This document shows, one piece after another, positions 29,707-37,991 of a stretch of 56,633 nucleotides of DNA. The stretch covers positions 1-56,633 of the forward strand of contig CANKAM010000024.1 in the NCBI GenBank assembly GCA_947479755.1, written 5' to 3'. The stretch comes from Bacteroidota bacterium. GTDB taxonomy: Bacteria; Bacteroidota; Bacteroidia; SXHM01. Both the position numbers and the translations under genes were made by a program. The notes beneath the pieces are model-generated. The model saw only the letters and a program-made list of their open reading frames with translations. It had not been told where the DNA came from and ran no database searches. The first letter of the stretch is position 1. Every line of letters starts with the position of its first letter.

Positions 29707-30094
29707 CCGTAACGGTTACGGAGCTAATCAGCCAATCCAAAGTCTTACCATAACGGTTACGGAGGTAATCGGACAATGCGAAGTCGTGCCGTAACGGTTA
29801 CGGAGGCAATCGGACAATACAAAGCCATGCCGTAAGGGTTACGGAGGTAATCGGACAATGCAAAGTCTCACCGTAACGGTTACGGAGGCAATCGGACAAT
29901 ACAAAGTCATGCCGTAACGGTTACGGTGGTAATCGGACAATGCAAAGTCGTACCGTAACGGTTACGGAGGCAATCGGACAATGCAAAGTCTCACCGTAAC
30001 GGTTACGGTGGTAATCGGACAATGCAAAGTCTTACCGTAAGGGTTACGGAGGCAATCGGACAATGCAAAGTGCTGCCGTAACTGTTACGGAGGC
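29707..30094. repeat. intergenic 41-bp tandem repeat array, nine full copies plus a partial
   Basis: Copies start at 29708, 29749, 29790, 29831, 29872, 29913, 29954, 29995, 30036 and 30077, exactly 41 bases apart. The last is cut after about 18 bases. Each begins with CCGTAACGGTTACGG or a close variant, a 7-bp inverted repeat around a single central base, followed by a conserved core (gg(t/c)aatcggacaatgcaaagt) and four to five variable bases. Copies 2-9 alternate strictly between T and C at unit position 18, so the array also has an 82-bp period. 41 is not a multiple of three and stops occur in the frames, so it is non-coding. The 29635-30214 gap holds no gene; besides the array I see only AT-rich sequence. 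Confidence 0.95.
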
Positions 30095-30214
30095 TCTTTT
30101 TCAATAGCAATTGTTAAAATCTGTTAAAAAGTATGGAGTAGCACAATATGCAGCATCCTATTAGCGTTATCAGATTAATTAACGCTTCTTTATTAACTAA
30201 AAAAACAAAACAAA

Positions 30215-31192
30215 ATGAGTACACAAACATGGTCACCTACCGAAAATCAATTCGATAACGGCACCAAAAACAGCAAAAAGAAGATGAACATCATTTCTTC
30301 TGACCACGACAGCAAACTGCATGCGCAGATAAGCAATCCGCTTATAGCTGTTCTGTTCAGTTTCTTTAATCCGATCAGGCTTATGTTCCTTGCAAAATAT
30401 ACTCAATGGAAATCTACCATTGCAGCATACAGGGGCGCCACTGTGGAGTTTGAAAAACTAATTGCCAAACTAAGCAGTGAGATGATTGAGGATTTTGACA
30501 TCCGCATTCAGGTGGTATTTAAACGGGGAACAGCACAATATACTGCACTGCTTCCTAATTTCAGAATACCGTTTCAAAGCGGAGAGTATGACGAGCGCAT
30601 AACTGCATTAGGTACGCTGAGCGAGAGTTTAACAGGCATACTTGCTCTGGCCGGGGTTAAAACCGATGTGGATGCTTTTCTGCTTCAGCTCACCACAGCC
30701 CGCGATACACAGCAAGGGCTGGAAGGATTGGAAAAAACCCTTAGTGATGAAGTGGAACTGGCGCGGGTAACCATTGCGCAGGCTATGTATTATACGTTAG
30801 GCGGACTGATGCAGATTTTCAGTGCCAACAGCATACAGATAGCTGACTTCTATGATCTGGAAACCCTGCGCGGCAGCGTTTCCGATACAGTAGATTTAAT
30901 CTTTGATGGGTTCATAGGTGGCGGTCAGATAGTAAATGTGCTTAATCCAACCGTAACACAGTATGTTGCAGGTGTTACATTACGGATTAAAAACACTACT
31001 ACCGGTCCTGCAATTGGCGGCTTGTATTTCTACACAGCCATGAGCCCTACCGATGGATGGAGCGGAATAGGTCAAAACCTTAATCCCGGTCAGGAAGCTA
31101 CCATAATACTTACTGCTGCTGAGTTTCGTGCATACTTTAATGTGCAGAACCAAGGTCCTAATCAGCAGAGTTTTGAGGTAGAGATTATGTAA
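30215..31192 (+). CDS. unrecognised 325-residue protein
   Basis: I do not recognise a family. The N-terminus is hydrophilic with a Lys-rich stretch (NSKKKMN) and has no signal peptide. Residues about 45-65 (LIAVLFSFFNPIRLMFLAKY) are hydrophobic but more like an amphipathic or buried helix than a clear membrane anchor. The central region (70-230) is mainly helical (EFEKLIAKLSSEMIEDF; GLEGLEKTLSDEVELARVTI). The last ~85 residues (VTQYVAGVTLRIKNTTTGPAIGG...) look like a small beta domain. The gene stands alone between the 41-bp array and a strong terminator. The ATG follows an A-rich stretch (aaaacaaaacaaa), the usual Bacteroidota initiation context. Possibly cytoplasmic; function unknown. Confidence 0.75.
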   Translation: MSTQTWSPTENQFDNGTKNSKKKMNIISSDHDSKLHAQISNPLIAVLFSFFNPIRLMFLAKYTQWKSTIAAYRGATVEFEKLIAKLSSEMIEDFDIRIQVVFKRGTAQYTALLPNFRIPFQSGEYDERITALGTLSESLTGILALAGVKTDVDAFLLQLTTARDTQQGLEGLEKTLSDEVELARVTIAQAMYYTLGGLMQIFSANSIQIADFYDLETLRGSVSDTVDLIFDGFIGGGQIVNVLNPTVTQYVAGVTLRIKNTTTGPAIGGLYFYTAMSPTDGWSGIGQNLNPGQEATIILTAAEFRAYFNVQNQGPNQQSFEVEIM

Positions 31193-31211
31193 ACTAAACA
31201 AAGCGTTAATT

Positions 31212-31247
31212 AAAAAGTCCTCTGCCACAGGCAGGGGACTTTTTTTG
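31212..31247 (+). terminator. rho-independent terminator
   Basis: Stem AAAAGTCCTCTGCC / GGCAGGGGACTTTT (14 bp with one G-U pair, loop ACA), followed by a run of seven T, 20 bases after the stop of the 325-residue protein. Confidence 0.9.
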
Positions 31248-31341
31248 TCTGTTTGCACCAAATTAATGGCAACAATCACCGAAGTTTAGAGCCTGTAACA
31301 AAAAAATATTACTTTTCAACCCAATTTAAACGGAGTTACAG

Positions 31342-31620
31342 ATGGAGGTTATCTCATCACTTGAAAAAAAGGTAAAGGAACTTGTAAAGCGTTATTCTGA
31401 GGTTAAACGCAGGAATACGGCTTTGGAAACCGAGCTGGCGGAACTGCGAAAAACAGTTGATTCTCAAAAAGAAGTGGTAAAAAATTTAGAGGACAAGAAT
31501 AAAATAATTAAACTTGCAAAGTCTTTAGCGGACTCAAACCCGGACACGGCAGCGATGAAGTATAAGATAAATGAACTTGTGCGGGAAATAGACAAGTGCA
31601 TTGCACAAATGAACAGTTAA
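31342..31620 (+). CDS. small coiled-coil protein next to zapA
   Basis: 92 residues, almost entirely a predicted coiled coil (heptads from residue 3, EVISSLEKKVKELVKRYSEV, to about 60), ending in a second helix. No signal peptide or membrane segment. A small coiled-coil gene directly before zapA is common in Bacteroidota. Size and composition recall ZapB-like division proteins, but there is no sequence motif to prove that. A GGAG lies 8 bases before the ATG. It is separated from zapA by a palindromic element. Confidence 0.75.
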   Translation: MEVISSLEKKVKELVKRYSEVKRRNTALETELAELRKTVDSQKEVVKNLEDKNKIIKLAKSLADSNPDTAAMKYKINELVREIDKCIAQMNS

Positions 31621-31624
31621 CAAA

Positions 31625-31787
31625 GAGGTTGTCTGAAATTAATGTTTCAGAATTTTTATGAAGATGTTTTTTGATAGACGAGGCGGAGTTTGAAGTTGAT
31701 AGTAAACTTTACTATCAACAAAAACGACAACGAAGTATAGCGAAAAATAGGTCATAAAAAAATTATAGATTAAATTCAGTCAACCTC
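31625..31787. mobile_element. 163-bp fold-back (MITE-like) palindromic element
   Basis: The two halves are reverse complements along the whole length. The termini are GAGGTTGTCTGAAATTAA (left) and, read inward from the right, GAGGTTGACTGAATTTAA (16 of 18 identical). The middle is a perfect 10-bp stem (GTTGATAGTA, 31695-31704, with 31710-31719) around a 5-base loop. The arms between are imperfectly paired. A flanking AAA on each side could be a target duplication but the region is AT-rich. There is no coding capacity. It fits a non-autonomous MITE or large REP-like element between two co-directional genes. Alternatively it is a structured RNA element. Confidence 0.65.
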
Positions 31788-31803
31788 AAAATTGCTTTTA
31801 AAA

Positions 31804-32082
31804 ATGGCAAATCTCTCGATAAAGGTAAACATAGCAGGACGGATGTATCCGCTTACAGTTGATGGCCGCGAAGAGGCACAACTGCAAAAAGCAGCAGACG
31901 AACTGGCGAAAAAACTCAAGGCTTTTGAACAAAGCTATGCAGTTCGAGACAAGCAGGATTTGCTTGCCATGTGTGCCCTTCAATATGCAACCGAAGCCCT
32001 GAAACAACAGGAAGAAACCAACGAGCATATTACACAGAGATTGACAAAATTAGAGCAGGAAGTTACGAGTGCATTACACTGA
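31804..32082 (+). CDS. zapA: cell division protein ZapA
   Basis: 92 residues. Cytoplasmic FtsZ-ring-associated protein that crosslinks FtsZ filaments. The ZapA fold is clear: beta strands LSIKVNIAGRMYPLTVDGREEAQLQKAADELAKKL, then the helix with LAMCALQYATEAL, then a C-terminal coiled coil. I chose the ATG at 31804 rather than the in-frame TTG four codons upstream, since MANLSIKVNI is the usual N-terminus. A probable 6S RNA and rny follow; zapA-6S linkage is well known in Proteobacteria and is also frequent in this phylum. Confidence 0.9.
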   Translation: MANLSIKVNIAGRMYPLTVDGREEAQLQKAADELAKKLKAFEQSYAVRDKQDLLAMCALQYATEALKQQEETNEHITQRLTKLEQEVTSALH

Positions 32083-32117
32083 TTAAAATCGTTCTTTGAG
32101 AATTTAGTTGATTTTTT

Positions 32118-32173
32118 ACCGCTAAGGCGCTAAGACGCAGAGAAAATACTTAGCGACTTTGCGCCTCCGCGGT
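32118..32173. repeat. REP-like palindromic intergenic repeat
   Basis: The arms accgctaaggcgctaagacgc and the reverse complement of gcgactttgcgcctccgcggt pair with few mismatches, giving a 56-base imperfect hairpin. Sequences of this 'ccgc-aaggcgc-aagacgcagag' type are, to my knowledge, dispersed between genes in many Bacteroidota genomes. It lies between zapA and the 6S RNA candidate. Confidence 0.65.
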
Positions 32174-32194
32174 GAGAAAAACTAAACACAGCAT

Positions 32195-32395
32195 ACCCGC
32201 ATTAATTCTACACGTTTTTTAAACTCAACACTTAAAACACTTGGAACACTAACGCTCAGGTATTTAAAAACAGGCCTCACCACGCCTTTGGCGTGATCCC
32301 GCTTACCCGGGACAGTGGACGTTTGAGAATTACCGGCAGTTCCAACCATGTCAACAGGGGTTTAATAAACCTTTGGGAATTATGCGGGTTTTTTT
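32195..32395 (+). ncRNA. ssrS: probable 6S RNA (6S-Flavo type)
   Basis: About 195-200 nt, the usual 6S length, forming one long rod. The ends pair (CCCGCATTAATTCT at 32196-32209 with GGGAATTATGCGGG at 32375-32388), and the 3' arm runs into a run of ten T. Next inward, GTTTTTTAAACTC pairs with GGGTTTAATAAAC, then TTGGAAC (32241-32247) with GTTCCAA (32339-32345). Near the top are two small hairpins, CACGCC-TTT-GGCGTG and TCCCG-CTTACC-CGGGA. A rod with closed ends and internal bulges is the shape by which 6S RNA mimics an open promoter and binds RNA polymerase. Its place between zapA and rny supports the call. Exact 5' end uncertain. Confidence 0.75.
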
Positions 32396-32449
32396 TTGCC
32401 CCGGGGCTAAACACCACGGGATTATTTTAACTAAACAATTATTAATTAA

Positions 32450-34003
32450 ATGGACAATTCAATTCTTATTATCATCAGCATAGCGGCAAGCGTGGTGGGC
32501 ATACTGCTCGGCATGGGCGGCACCATTTTTTACAACAAAAAAATGCAGGCTGAAAAAGCAACTCAGATTATTAAAGATGCCGAAGCAAAAGGCGACATCA
32601 TTGTTCAGGAAAAAACATTGCAGGCAAAAGAACGTTTTCTGCAACTGAAAGCTGAACATGAGAAAACAATCAACGAAAAGAACGCACAAATTCTTTCGGG
32701 CGAAAACAGAATCAAGCAAAAAGAAGGAACGATTAACGCGAGAACCGAAGAACTGAAAAAGAAAGAAACAGAGGTTGATAAGGTGAAAGACCGCCTGCAT
32801 GCGCAATTGGAGATCAACACCAACAAGCAGGAAGAAATTGAGAAACTGCACAAGCGTCAGGTTCAGCAACTGGAAGTAATTTCAGGTCTGAAACAGGAAG
32901 AAGCAAAAAATCAGTTGGTGGAAGCATTGAAAGCAGAAGCCCGCACCGATGCACTTTCGCACATCAAAGAAATTGTTGACGAAGCAAAACTTACAGCCAG
33001 CAAAGAGGCAAAGAAAATTGTAATCCAAACCATTCAGCGTGTGGCTACTGAACATGCGATTGAAAATTCTGTTACCGTTTTCAACATTGAAAGCGATGAA
33101 GTAAAAGGAAGAATTATTGGTCGCGAAGGAAGAAATATACGTGCGCTGGAAGCAGCAACAGGAATTGAAATTATTGTGGATGACACACCGGAAGCAATTA
33201 TTCTTTCAGGCTTCGACCCGATTAAACGGGAGATTGCCCGTTTGGCGCTTCACCAGTTGGTTACCGATGGACGTATCCACCCGGCACGTGTGGAAGAAGT
33301 AGTTGCCAAAACCACCAAAAAATTAGAAGACGAAATTGTTGAAATAGGAAAACGCACCACCATTGATTTAGGTATTCATGGTCTGCATCCTGAGTTAATT
33401 CGCATGGTAGGAAGAATGAAATACCGTTCTTCTTACGGACAAAATTTATTGCAGCACTCACGCGAGGTAGCCAACCTTTGCGCCATCATGGCTGCCGAAC
33501 TTGGACTGAATGTGGCATTGGCAAAGCGTGCAGGATTACTGCATGATATTGGAAAAGTTCCGGATGACCAACCCGAACTTCCGCATGCTTTATTGGGTAT
33601 GCAACTGGCCGAGAAGTATAAAGAGAAGGCTGAAGTTTGCAACGCTATTGGTGCCCACCACGATGAGGTGGAAATGACCAGTTTGATTTCTCCTATTGTT
33701 CAGGTGTGTGATGCTATTTCAGGTGCGCGCCCCGGTGCAAGACGCGAAATGGAAGATGCGTATGTAAAACGTTTGAAAGATCTGGAGGCGCTGGCACAGG
33801 CTTATCCCGGAGTTAAACAATCGTATGCAATTCAGGCAGGACGTGAGTTACGTGTTATTGTGGAAAGCGAAAGAGTTTCGGACAAAGAATCGGAAACACT
33901 GGCATTTGACATCTCACAGAAAATTCAGAACGAGATGACTTATCCCGGACAGGTGAGAATTACGGTTATCCGTGAGGTGAGGTCGGTTAGCATAGCTAAG
34001 TAG
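32450..34003 (+). CDS. rny: ribonuclease Y
   Basis: 517 residues, the normal length. Membrane-anchored endoribonuclease that starts mRNA decay. An N-terminal membrane helix (residues 3-25) is followed by a long Lys/Glu-rich coiled coil (about 30-200), a KH domain (about 205-270, with [15 protein letters not shown]) and an HD domain with the metal-binding pair in LLHDIGK (about residue 364) and a downstream AHHDE. The C-terminal domain includes [16 protein letters not shown]. The ATG follows an A/T-rich stretch after the 6S RNA terminator. The first gene of the polysaccharide cluster starts only 16 bases after the stop, so read-through is possible. Confidence 0.96.
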   Translation: MDNSILIIISIAASVVGILLGMGGTIFYNKKMQAEKATQIIKDAEAKGDIIVQEKTLQAKERFLQLKAEHEKTINEKNAQILSGENRIKQKEGTINARTEELKKKETEVDKVKDRLHAQLEINTNKQEEIEKLHKRQVQQLEVISGLKQEEAKNQLVEALKAEARTDALSHIKEIVDEAKLTASKEAKKIVIQTIQRVATEHAIENSVTVFNIESDEVKGRIIGREGRNIRALEAATGIEIIVDDTPEAIILSGFDPIKREIARLALHQLVTDGRIHPARVEEVVAKTTKKLEDEIVEIGKRTTIDLGIHGLHPELIRMVGRMKYRSSYGQNLLQHSREVANLCAIMAAELGLNVALAKRAGLLHDIGKVPDDQPELPHALLGMQLAEKYKEKAEVCNAIGAHHDEVEMTSLISPIVQVCDAISGARPGARREMEDAYVKRLKDLEALAQAYPGVKQSYAIQAGRELRVIVESERVSDKESETLAFDISQKIQNEMTYPGQVRITVIREVRSVSIAK

Positions 34004-34019
34004 TTTTGCATACATACAA

Positions 34020-35210
34020 ATGTCATTAGTTGATTACATCAGGAAACACCCTTTCTTTACTGTTTACTGCTTCATAATTATATTCCTGTTTCCGGGAGTA
34101 TATTATAAATCAGGCTACCAGTTTTTTGATGAATTGATTTTGCATTTAGTTGCATTTATTGTCCTTTACTTTTTACTGTCTAAATACCTACCCTCCTCGC
34201 CTGTCAAACTAAATCTGTTTGCAGCTGATAAATTTAAAGCGCTTTCAGAATACCTGCCCAATGCAGCATTGGTGCTAGTTTCCTGTTTTGTTGTTTTTCA
34301 TTTTCTGCATCTTGGATTTCTTCCTTTGCTTTCATCAGCACAATCGGATAACATTGTTGACATTGCTTTAATCCGCCAGAATGTTACCGTACAAAGCAGC
34401 GGCTGGGTTAATTACCTGAGCAGTTTTATCATGCGTGCGGTGATACCTTTTTTTGTAGTGTACTCGTGCATTGCACAGAAAAAACAATTCTTCATTGCCT
34501 GGGTTATTGTTGGCGCTTTTTATGCGCTCAACCTTATTCAAAAAAGCCATATTGTAATGGCCTTTGTTCCGCTGGCACTGTATTTTGTACTCAACAAAAA
34601 ATACCTGAAATCAATTGCTGTTATGCTTATTCCGGTTGTCGGTGTTTTTTTTCTGGTAATTCTTACCAACCCCGGAAAAGTAACACAGCAAGATCAACAG
34701 GTAGAATTTACGGCACAGGAACAATTGAATAACAGTTCACAAAGCCTGGCGCGCAGACTGCTGATTGTTCCCGGAAAAACAGTTGGCGATTGGTTCTTAC
34801 TTATTCCTGCCGAGTATCCGTTTCTCCATGGTTGCGGCTACCGTTTTGCAAAACTGTTTGGTTGTGAATACACCGAATATTCAAAACTCTTTTACCCACG
34901 CTTGTATCCGCATTATGCTATAAAAGGTTTGAAAGGAACAGTGAATGTTGCCAGCTTTATGTACGAGTATTCTAACTTCGGAAAAATTGGTTTGGTGCTG
35001 GGAGCATTAATTATTGCGTTACTGTTTTTTACTGTGCAGAAGTTGTTTGCCGGTGAATTTATATGGCTGATGGTGTTTAATTTTTTTCCTGTGCTGATGC
35101 TCAGTTCCAAATCATTTACCACACTTCTTTTTTCAGGCGGCTGGGGATTAACCATTCTGTTATTTTTTCTTTTCAGAGATAAACTAATTGTTGCTGACAC
35201 AGGGAAATAA
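34020..35210 (+). CDS. polytopic membrane protein, O-antigen-polymerase-like
   Basis: 396 residues with about ten hydrophobic helices (for example VYCFIIIFLFPGVYY, LVAFIVLYFLLSKYL, SIAVMLIPVVGVFFLVIL, LGALIIALLFFTVQKLF) and one large loop at about 220-320 containing LARRLLIVPGKTVGDWFLLIPAEYP. The layout of many helices with one large central loop fits Wzy-type or related oligosaccharide polymerases, which vary too much in sequence for a firm call. Its stop overlaps the next start by one base (TAATG), tying it to the glycosyltransferases that follow. It could instead be a polysaccharide exporter component. Confidence 0.65.
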   Translation: MSLVDYIRKHPFFTVYCFIIIFLFPGVYYKSGYQFFDELILHLVAFIVLYFLLSKYLPSSPVKLNLFAADKFKALSEYLPNAALVLVSCFVVFHFLHLGFLPLLSSAQSDNIVDIALIRQNVTVQSSGWVNYLSSFIMRAVIPFFVVYSCIAQKKQFFIAWVIVGAFYALNLIQKSHIVMAFVPLALYFVLNKKYLKSIAVMLIPVVGVFFLVILTNPGKVTQQDQQVEFTAQEQLNNSSQSLARRLLIVPGKTVGDWFLLIPAEYPFLHGCGYRFAKLFGCEYTEYSKLFYPRLYPHYAIKGLKGTVNVASFMYEYSNFGKIGLVLGALIIALLFFTVQKLFAGEFIWLMVFNFFPVLMLSSKSFTTLLFSGGWGLTILLFFLFRDKLIVADTGK

Positions 35211-36310
35211 TGACTGTTAAAGTTTGTCATTTTACTTCTGCTCACCCGCGTTACGATATCCGCATTTTCATCAAAGAGTGCAAAACACTTGCAGAGGCAG
35301 GTTACGATGTATCCATAGTGGTTGCTGACGGAAAAGGCGATGAAGTAAACTCTGGTGTAAAAATTATTGATGTTGGGAAAAGCAGCGGAAGACTTTCACG
35401 CATGACAAAGTCAGTCTGGAATGTTTACAAAAAATCGCTTTCTGTTGATGCAGATATTTACCATTTTCACGATCCGGAATTAATTTTTGTGGCTTACTTG
35501 CTTAAGCTGAAAGGCAAAAAAGTAATTTACGATGTGCATGAAGATTTGCCTCGGCAGCTGCTTGGAAAGCATTACTTAGGAAAATTGCCTGCAACTGTTT
35601 TATCTTTTTTTGCTGAACTGGTTGAAGACTTTTTCTCCAAACGACTTACGGCAATAATTACGGTTACACCTGTTATTAACCAACGCTTTCTGAAACTGAA
35701 TTCCTTTTCAGAAATGATTCGGAATTTTCCCCTGTTTTCAGAATTTGAGAATATACAAAGTGATTCAAAAAAGGAAAATGAAGTTTGCTATATCGGTTCC
35801 ATTACTGCTGAACGCGGAATATTGAATATGATTGAAGCCATGAAGAATATTCAAGCAAAGCTTAATCTGGCAGGTGTTTTCGGAACGGAAAAACTTTTTC
35901 AGGAAACACAAAGAATTGAAGGCTGGAAAAATGTAAACTTTCACGGAAGCGTTTCCCGAAAAGAAGTTGCTGCTATTCTATCACGCTCAAAAGCAGGACT
36001 TGTTTTTTTTCTTCCGCTACCCAATCACGTAAATGCCTACCCGATAAAAATCTTTGAATACATGGCAGCGGGTGTACCGGTGGTATCATCTGATTTCCCA
36101 TTGTGGAAGGAAATTGTGGAAGGAAATAATTGTGGTGTTTGCGTTGCGCCTGATGACACAAAAGCCATTGCTGATGGAGTAAACAAACTGCTCAGTAATG
36201 AAAGTCTTGCACAACAAATGGGAGCAAACGGCAAAAAAGCAATAAAAGAAAAGTATAATTGGGAAGCGGAAAGCCGTAATTTGCTTTCTTTTTACGCTAA
36301 ACTTCAATGA
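35210..36310 (+). CDS. family 4 glycosyltransferase
   Basis: 366 residues with the two-domain GT-B pattern. The N-terminal domain has DIYHFHDPELI and YDVHEDLPRQLL. The C-terminal domain has CYIGSITAERGILNMIEAM, a donor-binding stretch and the EYMAAGVPVVSSDFP motif typical of GT4 enzymes, followed by GVCVAPDDTKAIADGVNKLLSN. No membrane segment, so it is cytoplasmic or peripheral. It would move a sugar from a nucleotide-activated donor to a lipid-linked glycan. Overlaps the upstream gene by one base and the next by four (ATGA). Donor and acceptor cannot be told from sequence. Confidence 0.9.
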   Translation: MTVKVCHFTSAHPRYDIRIFIKECKTLAEAGYDVSIVVADGKGDEVNSGVKIIDVGKSSGRLSRMTKSVWNVYKKSLSVDADIYHFHDPELIFVAYLLKLKGKKVIYDVHEDLPRQLLGKHYLGKLPATVLSFFAELVEDFFSKRLTAIITVTPVINQRFLKLNSFSEMIRNFPLFSEFENIQSDSKKENEVCYIGSITAERGILNMIEAMKNIQAKLNLAGVFGTEKLFQETQRIEGWKNVNFHGSVSRKEVAAILSRSKAGLVFFLPLPNHVNAYPIKIFEYMAAGVPVVSSDFPLWKEIVEGNNCGVCVAPDDTKAIADGVNKLLSNESLAQQMGANGKKAIKEKYNWEAESRNLLSFYAKLQ

Positions 36311-37323
36311 GCAAAAAAGTTTCAGTTGTAATTCCCTGCCGCAACGAAGAAGATTTTATTCTCCGTTGTTTAGACTCTGTTTATAATTCTGATTATCCTT
36401 CTGAACTGATAGAAGTGCTGGTATGTGACGGAAAAAGTGATGACAAAACACCTGCACTTGTTGAAGAATATGCAAAGAAAAATTCAGGAGTTCGTTATCT
36501 GGTTAATGAAAATATAACAACGCCATTTGCATTGAATTTAGGTATCACTAACTCGCAGGGAGAAGTGATACTAATTTTGGGTGCTCATGCAGAGCTTTCA
36601 GCTAACTATATCTCTGAATGTATTGCGGTGCTTAACCAAATGCCTGATGTTTGGTGCGTTGGCGGTGTGCTAAACAATGTAAGCAGTGACGAACTGACCG
36701 CTTCTGTTTCGCTGGCTATGTCATCACCATTTGGTGTGGGCAATGCACATTTCCGGACAGGAGCAAAAGATGGTTATGTAGATACCGTTGCTTTTGGTGC
36801 TTACCGTAAAGAAGTGTTTGAGAAGATTGGCTTGTTTGACGAAGAGCTTGCCCGCAATCAGGATGATGAGTTTAATTATCGTTTGCTGAAGAACGGTGGA
36901 AAAATCTGGCTCAGTACTGCTACTTATGCAACTTATTATGTACGCTCATCTTTCCAAAAATTGTTCAAACAATATTTTCAGTACGGCTACTGGAAAGTGT
37001 ATGTAAACAAAAAACACAAGTCAATCACAACGTTGCGGCAATTAGTTCCTGCCGTTTTTGTGATGGGCATATTCTCATTGATTGTGATGGTAATTTTGTT
37101 CCCCTATCGCTGGGAATACCTGATTTTGTTTTTATGTATTTATGGAGCAGGTGCCTCGCTCTTTGCATTGAAAGTGGCGGAAAGCATTAACCAGTTTTTT
37201 GCTGTTTTATATTCATTCTTTATTCTTCACATCAGTTATGGAATGGGCTATGTAGAAGGAATTGTAAATTTTATTTTTTTGAATAAAAAAGCTTCAAACA
37301 CCAAATCTGAATTAACAAGATGA
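36307..37323 (+). CDS. family 2 glycosyltransferase with C-terminal membrane helices (ExoA-like)
   Basis: 338 residues. GT-A domain: VSVVIPCRNEEDFILRCLDSV at the N-terminus, LVCDGKSDDKT, the GAHAELS block where the DxD is expected, and the acceptor-side motif NQDDEFNYRLLKNGG (about 185-197). Then SSFQKLFKQYFQYGYWKVY and about three hydrophobic helices (about 245-330). This arrangement resembles ExoA-type transferases of exopolysaccharide synthesis, which work at the inner face of the cytoplasmic membrane. Its start and stop both overlap neighbouring genes by four bases, so translation is probably coupled along the cluster. Confidence 0.88.
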   Translation: MSKKVSVVIPCRNEEDFILRCLDSVYNSDYPSELIEVLVCDGKSDDKTPALVEEYAKKNSGVRYLVNENITTPFALNLGITNSQGEVILILGAHAELSANYISECIAVLNQMPDVWCVGGVLNNVSSDELTASVSLAMSSPFGVGNAHFRTGAKDGYVDTVAFGAYRKEVFEKIGLFDEELARNQDDEFNYRLLKNGGKIWLSTATYATYYVRSSFQKLFKQYFQYGYWKVYVNKKHKSITTLRQLVPAVFVMGIFSLIVMVILFPYRWEYLILFLCIYGAGASLFALKVAESINQFFAVLYSFFILHISYGMGYVEGIVNFIFLNKKASNTKSELTR

Positions 37324-37991
37324 TGGAAGAAGCAGAAAAAATAAAGGTGCGTTATGAGAAACGCAGAAACAATGATGCAGGAAAAAATGAAAATGCTGTG
37401 TTTATTGAGAATGTGATTAAAGAAAGAGAAACAGTTTATTCCAAAATACTAAAAGAACATTTCAGTGAAATTGACAAGGTCAAATTCATAGAAATAGGCG
37501 CGGGAGAAGGCGCCAACATTGACTTTTTTCGTTCGTTGGGAATTAAAGACGAAAATATTGTTGCAGCAGAATTGCTGCCTGAACGTGCAGCAACGCTGCG
37601 CGAAAAATATCCAAAGATTACAGTGTCAGAAGGCGATGCACTGCACTTAAATTTTGAAAATTATTTTGACATTGTGTTTCAATCATTAGTTTTCACTTCT
37701 ATACTTGATGATGATTTTAAGAAGAGCCTCGCACACAAAATGTGGGATATGCTGAAGCCCGGAGGCATTATTCTTTGGTATGATTTCAAGTTTAATAATC
37801 CTGCAAACAAAGATGTAAAAGGAGTTACTAAAGCAGAGATTAAACAACTGTTTCCGTCCGTTAATGAAATTGCCTTTTATAATGTAACACTTGCGCCACC
37901 TGTTGGACGCAGAGTTGGCAGTATGTATGAATTCGTAAATTCGGTCTTTCCTTTTTTGAGAACTCACCTGATTGCTGTAATAAAAAAGTAA
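37320..37991 (+). CDS. class I SAM-dependent methyltransferase
   Basis: 223 residues. SAM-binding motif I is FIEIGAGEGANIDFF (about 56-70), with an acidic residue at the end of strand 2 (AAELLPER), and later motifs VFQSLVFTSI and MLKPGGIILWYDF. These are the features of the Rossmann-type methyltransferases (Methyltransf_11/25 type) found in polysaccharide clusters, where they methylate sugar hydroxyls or caps. The start is ATGATG inside the overlap with the upstream gene; either ATG could be used. Confidence 0.87.
   Translation: MMEEAEKIKVRYEKRRNNDAGKNENAVFIENVIKERETVYSKILKEHFSEIDKVKFIEIGAGEGANIDFFRSLGIKDENIVAAELLPERAATLREKYPKITVSEGDALHLNFENYFDIVFQSLVFTSILDDDFKKSLAHKMWDMLKPGGIILWYDFKFNNPANKDVKGVTKAEIKQLFPSVNEIAFYNVTLAPPVGRRVGSMYEFVNSVFPFLRTHLIAVIKK

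Noticed and set aside
29707-30094. CRISPR array
   Set aside because: The whole 41-bp unit repeats with small changes; there are no unique spacers between constant repeats, and no cas genes are near.
31625-31787. Rho-independent terminator of the coiled-coil gene
   Set aside because: The fold-back covers 163 bp with paired ends far beyond a terminator stem, and no T-run follows the central 10-bp stem.
32459-32869. 136-codon minus-strand frame inside rny
   Set aside because: Antisense of the rny coiled-coil codons (Lys/Glu codons give Phe/Leu-rich antisense), not a membrane protein gene.
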